This document shows positions 59,732-64,000 of a stretch of 64,000 nt of DNA, one piece after another. The DNA lies in contig CAILYI010000141.1 in assembly GCA_903838415.1 (NCBI GenBank), forward strand, positions 1-64,000, given 5' to 3'. Under the pieces are notes generated by a model. It saw only the letters and a program-made list of their open reading frames with translations, was not told where the DNA came from and made no database searches. The stretch is from an uncultured Anaerolineae bacterium. GTDB taxonomy: Bacteria; Chloroflexota; Anaerolineae; Anaerolineales; Villigracilaceae. Numbering within the stretch: the stretch's first letter is position 1; each line of letters starts with the position of its first letter. The translations under genes and the position numbers were made by a program.

Positions 59732-61048
59732 ATGAAATTCTCCCTTTCAACTTCTTTCGCCAAATTGGCTTTATTCACCTTGTTGGCGGTCTTTTTGCTG
59801 GCGCTGGGTGGCCGCCTCGTCACTTTGAATGGCGGCTATGCGGCTTGCGCCTCCTGGCCGTTTTGCCTCCCGGTCGGAGCCTCTGGTTGGGCGCAGTTAT
59901 TTCATCGTGTTTCGGCTGGCCTGAGCGCGATCCTGGTGCTGACTTTACTGTTTCAAGCCTGGCGCACACAGCGTGATCATCGCCTGCTCTTGCCGCTTAC
60001 CACCGTCACCGTGGCATTATTCTTCGCCGAAGCCTTCGTCGGCGGCATTCAGGTGACGCGCGGCTTTCCTGTCGATTTGATGGTGATGCACGCCCTGACG
60101 GCTTTCGCGCTGTGGGCCGCATTGGTCGGGCTGGTGCTGGCGGCGGGCATTTATGCCAAAGATAGCGTGGAATTTCCTCCGCTGAACGTGCGCGAACGCC
60201 TGCAGGATTTTCTCATCCTGACCAAGCCGATCATTGTCCTGCTTTTGCTGGTCACGACCTTTGCCGGGATGGTGACAGGCGTTCGGGCCTGGCCTTCGCT
60301 CTCGCTGGCCTTCTGGACGATGCTGGGGGGCGCGTTCGCGGCGGGCGGCTCTGGTGCGATTAACCAGTATATCGACCGCGACCTCGACAAAAACATGCAG
60401 CGCACCGCCAAGCGTCCAATGGCCGCCGGACGAATGACCCCGGCTGAAGGCTTGTCCTTTGGGCTGGCGCTCTGTATTGCCAGCTTCTACATCATGGCCG
60501 GGTTTGTCAACCTGCTGGCGGCTTTTCTCTCTTTGGCCGGAATCATCTATTACGTTTTCCTGTACAGCGTCTGGCTCAAAAAGCTGACTGTGCAGAATAT
60601 CGTAATCGGCGGCGGCGCCGGGGCCATCCCTCCGCTGGTTGGCTGGGCTGCGGCGACGGGTCGTCTCGATATTCCTGCGCTGATTCTGTTCATGGTGGTT
60701 TTTATGTGGACTCCGCCGCATTTTTGGGCGCTGGCGATTGTCCGGCGCAAGGATTATGAGCGCGCCGGTGTGCCCATGCTGCCGGTTATCCGTGGCGAGG
60801 CTGAAACCCGCAAACAGGTCCTGATTTATACGATTGAACTGGTTGCTGTCACTTTCCTCATGCCGATCTTGAAATACACCGGCATGTTCTACCTTGTTTC
60901 TGCAACAGTGTTGGGCGGCCTGCTTTTGTACTTTGCCTGGCGAGTATTTACAACCGAAGGCAACAAAACGGCCTGGATGATGTATCGCTATTCCAGCATG
61001 TACCTGATGTTTCTATTCTTTGCGCTGATGATTGATGCGCTGATCTGA
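59732..61048 (+). CDS. ctaB: CtaA-like domain fused to heme O synthase (CtaB)
   Basis: A 438-residue fusion. Residues 1-140 are a half-length CtaA-like module with four helices, cysteines C39 and C45 (AACASWPFCLP) and H58 in LFHRVSAG, then HALTAFALWAAL. Residues 150-438 are CtaB (UbiA family): FLILTKPIIVLLLLVTTFAGM, INQYIDRDLDKNMQRTAKRPMA with the prenyl-diphosphate aspartates, TPPHFWALAIVRRKDYERAGVPMLPV. CtaB farnesylates haem B to haem O. The start at 59732 has a GAGGAGTAAGC site. Related fusions are known in Thermus; here a second, separate ctaA is at 43058. Confidence 0.9.
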   Translation: MKFSLSTSFAKLALFTLLAVFLLALGGRLVTLNGGYAACASWPFCLPVGASGWAQLFHRVSAGLSAILVLTLLFQAWRTQRDHRLLLPLTTVTVALFFAEAFVGGIQVTRGFPVDLMVMHALTAFALWAALVGLVLAAGIYAKDSVEFPPLNVRERLQDFLILTKPIIVLLLLVTTFAGMVTGVRAWPSLSLAFWTMLGGAFAAGGSGAINQYIDRDLDKNMQRTAKRPMAAGRMTPAEGLSFGLALCIASFYIMAGFVNLLAAFLSLAGIIYYVFLYSVWLKKLTVQNIVIGGGAGAIPPLVGWAAATGRLDIPALILFMVVFMWTPPHFWALAIVRRKDYERAGVPMLPVIRGEAETRKQVLIYTIELVAVTFLMPILKYTGMFYLVSATVLGGLLLYFAWRVFTTEGNKTAWMMYRYSSMYLMFLFFALMIDALI

Positions 61049-61065
61049 TCAATTGACCGGTTTTC

Positions 61066-61101
61066 AGACGCCAGGAGTGATCTTTATCCTGGCGTCTTTT
61101 T
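61066..61101 (+). terminator. Rho-independent terminator after ctaB
   Basis: AGACGCCAGGA (61066-61076) pairs perfectly with TCCTGGCGTCT (61087-61097), followed by TTTT. Confidence 0.85.
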
Positions 61102-61112
61102 ATGCCCCGGAC

Positions 61113-61175
61113 GAGGTAGCAAGCACATATTCCGAGGTAGCAGGCACATTTGACGCGGTAGGAAAGACTCATTAC
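61113..61175. repeat. Three degenerate 21-bp tandem units
   Basis: Units begin at 61113 (GAGGTAGCAAGCACATATTCC), 61134 (GAGGTAGCAGGCACATTTGAC) and 61155 (GCGGTAGGAAAGACTCATTA...). The first two share 16 of 21 positions; the third is more decayed. They lie in the 282-bp gap before the membrane glycosyltransferase. Apart from the ctaB terminator, nothing else is recognisable in that gap. Confidence 0.6.
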
Positions 61176-61330
61176 GCCGATAACTCCTTGACTTTCTCCA
61201 CTGAACTTTCCGCGTCAATCCGCGGCAAAATAGGTTTTCACTAAACCCTAAATACCGCCTGCCCCTTAGAGCCTGCGGCATTGTCTCATGTTACAATCGC
61301 CAAAATTCGGAATAGACCGGGAGAGATTTC

Positions 61331-62896
61331 ATGAAATCGATACGCCGAACTGAATTGGCTAATTTGATTATTTTCCTCGCCGTGATTCTGGGCGCCTTTA
61401 TCCGCTTTGCGCCCACTTCAATCGCCGGGTTTGCCATCAATGACGGCGGCATGTTTGCGGTCATGGTCGATGACCTGAAAGCCAGCGGTTACTCCCTGCC
61501 GGTTTTTACCAGCTACAACGCGTTGAACATCCCTTATGCTTATCCACCCCTCGGGTTTTATTTTGGCCGAATCTCGGCTGATCTGACCGGGCTGGCCTCG
61601 GTCGAAATACTGCGCTGGCTCCCGGCGCTTTTTGCTTCGCTCTCCATCCCCGCTTTTGCCTTGTTAGCCTCACGGCTGACGAAAACCCGCTTCCACGCCG
61701 CCACCGCCACGCTGATATTTGCCCTGATGCCGCGCGCCATGTCCTGGTTTGTGATGGGCGGCGGTCTCACGCGCAGCCCCGGACAGTTTTTTATGCTGCT
61801 CACCCTGGCGAGCGTCGTCCGGCTTTACCAAGAAAATCGTCGCCGCGACATATTTTGGGCAGGGCTGTTTGGCGCGCTGGCGGTTCTCAGCCATCCCGAA
61901 GCGGCGGTGCATACCGCCGTTTCCAGTCTCTTTTTGTGGCTGATGTTGGCTCGTTCGCGCAAGACCTTCTGGAACTCCGTACAGGTCGCTGCGCTGGTGA
62001 TTTTGCTGACTGCGCCCTGGTGGGCCACCGTCATTTCGCGGCATGGGCTGGCGCCGCTCCTTTCCGCTGCGCAGACCGGGCAAAAACTACTGGCGATATT
62101 CCACCTGGTGTTTTTCTCCTTCACCGAAGAGATTTACGCCACCCCGATCGCCAGCCTGGGCCTGATCGGCCTGGGCCTGTTCATTGCGCGGCGCGACTAC
62201 TTGCTCTCACTCTGGCTGATTATTCCCTTCTTCGTGGAGGGGCGCAGCGCTGCCGGTCCGGCGGCCATTCCATTGGCAATGTTGGCCGCCTCCGGTTTTG
62301 TGGATGTTGTTTTGCCCGCCTTGCGGAACGCAAGTTCAGCCGCGAAAACCGAAGTCTCGGTCGAGCAGGTTACGCCGGTCGAGCGCGGCGCACTGATCTA
62401 TTTCTTCATGTACCTGTTGTTTTCCGCATATCTTTTCAGCTGGCAGATTTCGAACGCCACCCTGTATGCCCCAGATCGTGAAGCCATGCAATGGGTGCGC
62501 CAGAACACACCTGCCGACGCCCGCTTTCTGGTGCTGACCGGTTCCCGTTCAGTCTCGTGCGATTCTGTCCCGGAATGGTTTCCGGCGCTGGCGCAGCGCA
62601 AAAGCATCTTCACCGTGCAGGGAACGGAATGGACCTTGGGAAAAGACTTCGGGGATTTCGTTCAAGAAGCCGCCAAGGTGCAGGCTTGTGTCAGCGATGG
62701 CCTGGAATGTGTCAATTCTTCGACCCAAACGCAGCATTATGATTATGTCTACATCTCCAAAAACCTGCGAGTTGAAAACTGTGAACCGCTGACGGCTCCG
62801 CAAACCTTCCCGTTTTTGCTGGAAGCATTGCGCAGCCACCCGGGCCTGCAAATGGTCCATGAAACGGAAGGCGCTGTGATTTTCCGGGGGCAGTAA
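61331..62896 (+). CDS. Polytopic membrane protein, probable GT39-like glycosyltransferase
   Basis: A 521-residue protein with about ten membrane helices and a C-terminal exported domain (about 390-521). The layout fits GT-C glycosyltransferases: an early loop after helix 1 with an acidic NDGGMFAVMVDDL segment, then YAYPPLGFYFGRIS and later helices ending near residue 385. The exported part has PDREAMQWVRQNTPADARFLVLTGS, a wording common in ArnT/PMT-like mannosyl- or arabinosyltransferase relatives. The specific sugar is unknown. A GGGAGAG site precedes the ATG. The next gene starts 2 bp after its stop. Confidence 0.68.
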   Translation: MKSIRRTELANLIIFLAVILGAFIRFAPTSIAGFAINDGGMFAVMVDDLKASGYSLPVFTSYNALNIPYAYPPLGFYFGRISADLTGLASVEILRWLPALFASLSIPAFALLASRLTKTRFHAATATLIFALMPRAMSWFVMGGGLTRSPGQFFMLLTLASVVRLYQENRRRDIFWAGLFGALAVLSHPEAAVHTAVSSLFLWLMLARSRKTFWNSVQVAALVILLTAPWWATVISRHGLAPLLSAAQTGQKLLAIFHLVFFSFTEEIYATPIASLGLIGLGLFIARRDYLLSLWLIIPFFVEGRSAAGPAAIPLAMLAASGFVDVVLPALRNASSAAKTEVSVEQVTPVERGALIYFFMYLLFSAYLFSWQISNATLYAPDREAMQWVRQNTPADARFLVLTGSRSVSCDSVPEWFPALAQRKSIFTVQGTEWTLGKDFGDFVQEAAKVQACVSDGLECVNSSTQTQHYDYVYISKNLRVENCEPLTAPQTFPFLLEALRSHPGLQMVHETEGAVIFRGQ

Positions 62897-62898
62897 AA

Positions 62899-64000
62899 AT
62901 GGATCGTCAATCTCCGCTCCCTGGCGTGGAAAAAAGAAAAGGTCAGCGCGCGCTTCCCTTTCAAAACCTGACATCCGACGGCTGGCAAAACCTGGCTTTG
63001 GTGGCTGTCCTGGCCTTCTACATCCTTTTGGTTGGCTTTGATCTTGCCTCCCACAATTTGTGCGGAAATCTTGCGGTTGATTATTGCGCCTACTGGAGCG
63101 CGGGGAAATTTATCGAACAGCATGGTTATGCCGATCTTTACGATTTGAGCCTGCTTACGCCATTCCAAAAAGCGATCTACCCTCATGGAAATACTGCCTC
63201 CGGTACTTTTGAAGTGGAGCCGCTTCCCTATTTGCCCGTTTTCGTGATCCCTTTTCGCTTTCTATCGATTTTGAACCTAGAAAGCAGCTTTTTGGTTTGG
63301 ACTTTACTGAATCTGGTTGGCTTTATTGTTTATTTGCGTTTCTTTACGAAGGAAGTAAGCGGGCGTTCTTTGCCTGTCCGGCTGATTTTATTGGTGATGC
63401 TTTCCTCGCCCGTCTTTTTGAACTTGTTCAAGGGCCAGGTCAATATCTGGTTGGGAATTTGCGCTGGCGAATTTATGCGCGCGATGATATCGGGCAAGCC
63501 TTATAAAGCCGGATTCTGGTTAGGAGGCTGGTTGCTTAAGCCCCAATTCTTGGTGTTGATCCTACCTGTTTTGCTTTTGCAGCGCTCAATCAAAGTTTTG
63601 GCCGGTTTTACTTTCTTGGCGACCACTGTGTTGGGGGTTTCTTATGGCATGATTGGCACGAAAGGCTTCGCCAGTCTTTTTACCCTGATGCTTGGGTTTG
63701 CTCAAGGTGAAGCCGCTAATAACAATCCAGAAATTATGATGAATTGGCGCATGCTTGGCTGGCACCTTTCCGCTAATGTTTCCCCGTTTGTTGGTTGGAT
63801 GGTGATAGGGCTTGGTTCATTTTTGACAATTCTGGCGGTTCTGATCATGTTTATCAAGCCAATTCCTCCGAAATCCGATCAATTTGTGTTGGCGTTATTT
63901 GGATTATTTGCCGCAACTGGCCTGAGCGCGTGGCATGCGCACTTATCGGTATCCATGATTCTGATTCCACCCATGGTTTTTCTCGTGATGCGTGGTGATC
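62899..64000 (+). CDS. GT87-family (DUF2029) membrane protein (3' end outside window)
   Basis: Open from ATG 62899 to the window edge, 367 codons. The first membrane helix is near 35-52. The exported loop VDYCAYWSAGKFIEQHGYADLYDLSLL carries the conserved YWSAG and YADLYD pattern of GT87 (polyprenol-phosphate mannosyltransferase-like) proteins, followed by PLPYLPVFVIPFRFLS and further helices (LNLFKGQVNIWLG, GFWLGGWLLKPQFLVL). Two bases separate it from the previous stop, so both form one transcription unit. Sugar and acceptor are unknown. Confidence 0.78.
   Translation, partial: MDRQSPLPGVEKRKGQRALPFQNLTSDGWQNLALVAVLAFYILLVGFDLASHNLCGNLAVDYCAYWSAGKFIEQHGYADLYDLSLLTPFQKAIYPHGNTASGTFEVEPLPYLPVFVIPFRFLSILNLESSFLVWTLLNLVGFIVYLRFFTKEVSGRSLPVRLILLVMLSSPVFLNLFKGQVNIWLGICAGEFMRAMISGKPYKAGFWLGGWLLKPQFLVLILPVLLLQRSIKVLAGFTFLATTVLGVSYGMIGTKGFASLFTLMLGFAQGEAANNNPEIMMNWRMLGWHLSANVSPFVGWMVIGLGSFLTILAVLIMFIKPIPPKSDQFVLALFGLFAATGLSAWHAHLSVSMILIPPMVFLVMRGD

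Noticed and set aside
61084-61281. 65-codon minus-strand open frame across the 21-bp repeats
   Set aside because: The peptide is made of the repeat translated (LPRxMCLLPRxM), has no ribosome site, and overlaps the ctaB terminator.

Overview
The window looks like chromosomal DNA of an uncultured Chloroflexota bacterium, most likely of the Anaerolineae. This rests on the gene mixture: an F420 operon with a stand-alone nitroreductase, a caa3-type oxidase with a CtaA-CtaB fusion, a tungsten aldehyde oxidoreductase, and many Lrp- and PLP-enzyme genes. GC is moderate and genes are tightly packed. I see no tRNA, rRNA, CRISPR, insertion sequence or phage gene. The taxonomic call is inference.

Region 1 (1-19.8 kb) is an amine and omega-amino-acid catabolism island. 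After the 5' part of an S1-domain protein on the minus strand, all genes run on plus: two Lrp/AsnC regulators, five class-III aminotransferases (one a clear putrescine aminotransferase), a methylmalonate/malonate-semialdehyde dehydrogenase, a complete PotABCD polyamine importer, a saccharopine-dehydrogenase/carboxynorspermidine-synthase family enzyme, an APC amino-acid permease and a tungsten aldehyde:ferredoxin oxidoreductase. Together these could import polyamines, transaminate them, oxidise the aldehydes and feed the semialdehydes to acyl-CoA. Most gaps carry a hairpin; two are built of tandem 7-8 bp units starting at a stop codon.

Region 2 (19.9-31.6 kb, minus strand) is a probable cation/potassium island: two RCK (TrkA-type) proteins, a P-type ATPase with Na,K-ATPase-like motifs, two KUP/KimA-like permeases flanking an unknown 363-aa protein, a newly recognised 55-aa membrane protein, and a KdpD/KdpE-like two-component system.

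Region 3 (31.6-38.1 kb, minus) is an F420 operon with overlapping genes: an LLM-type F420 enzyme, CofC, CofD, nitroreductase, FDOR-type reductase, CofE, NpdG and an SsnA-like amidohydrolase. The KdpD-like gene overlaps its last gene by 4 bp.

Region 4 (38.2-44 kb, minus) holds a membrane-anchored NACHT-HEAT NTPase, a coiled-coil zinc-ribbon protein, a class A beta-lactamase-like serine hydrolase and heme A synthase. Region 5 (44.1-51 kb, plus) holds proline dehydrogenase, a pteridine-reductase-like SDR, a DinB protein, a UbiA-like membrane protein, MoeA, a MoeA-periplasmic-binding-domain fusion and a single-domain receiver.

Region 6 (51-61 kb, plus) is respiratory: a Bcp peroxiredoxin, a NarX-type kinase with a cysteine cluster and its LuxR-type regulator, a receiver-like protein, caa3 oxidase genes (CoxB-cytochrome c fusion, A2-type CoxA, subunit IV-III fusion), a membrane protein resembling a cupredoxin, SURF1 and a CtaA-CtaB fusion. 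Region 7 (61.3-64 kb) has two integral-membrane proteins of glycosyltransferase type, the last cut by the window edge.
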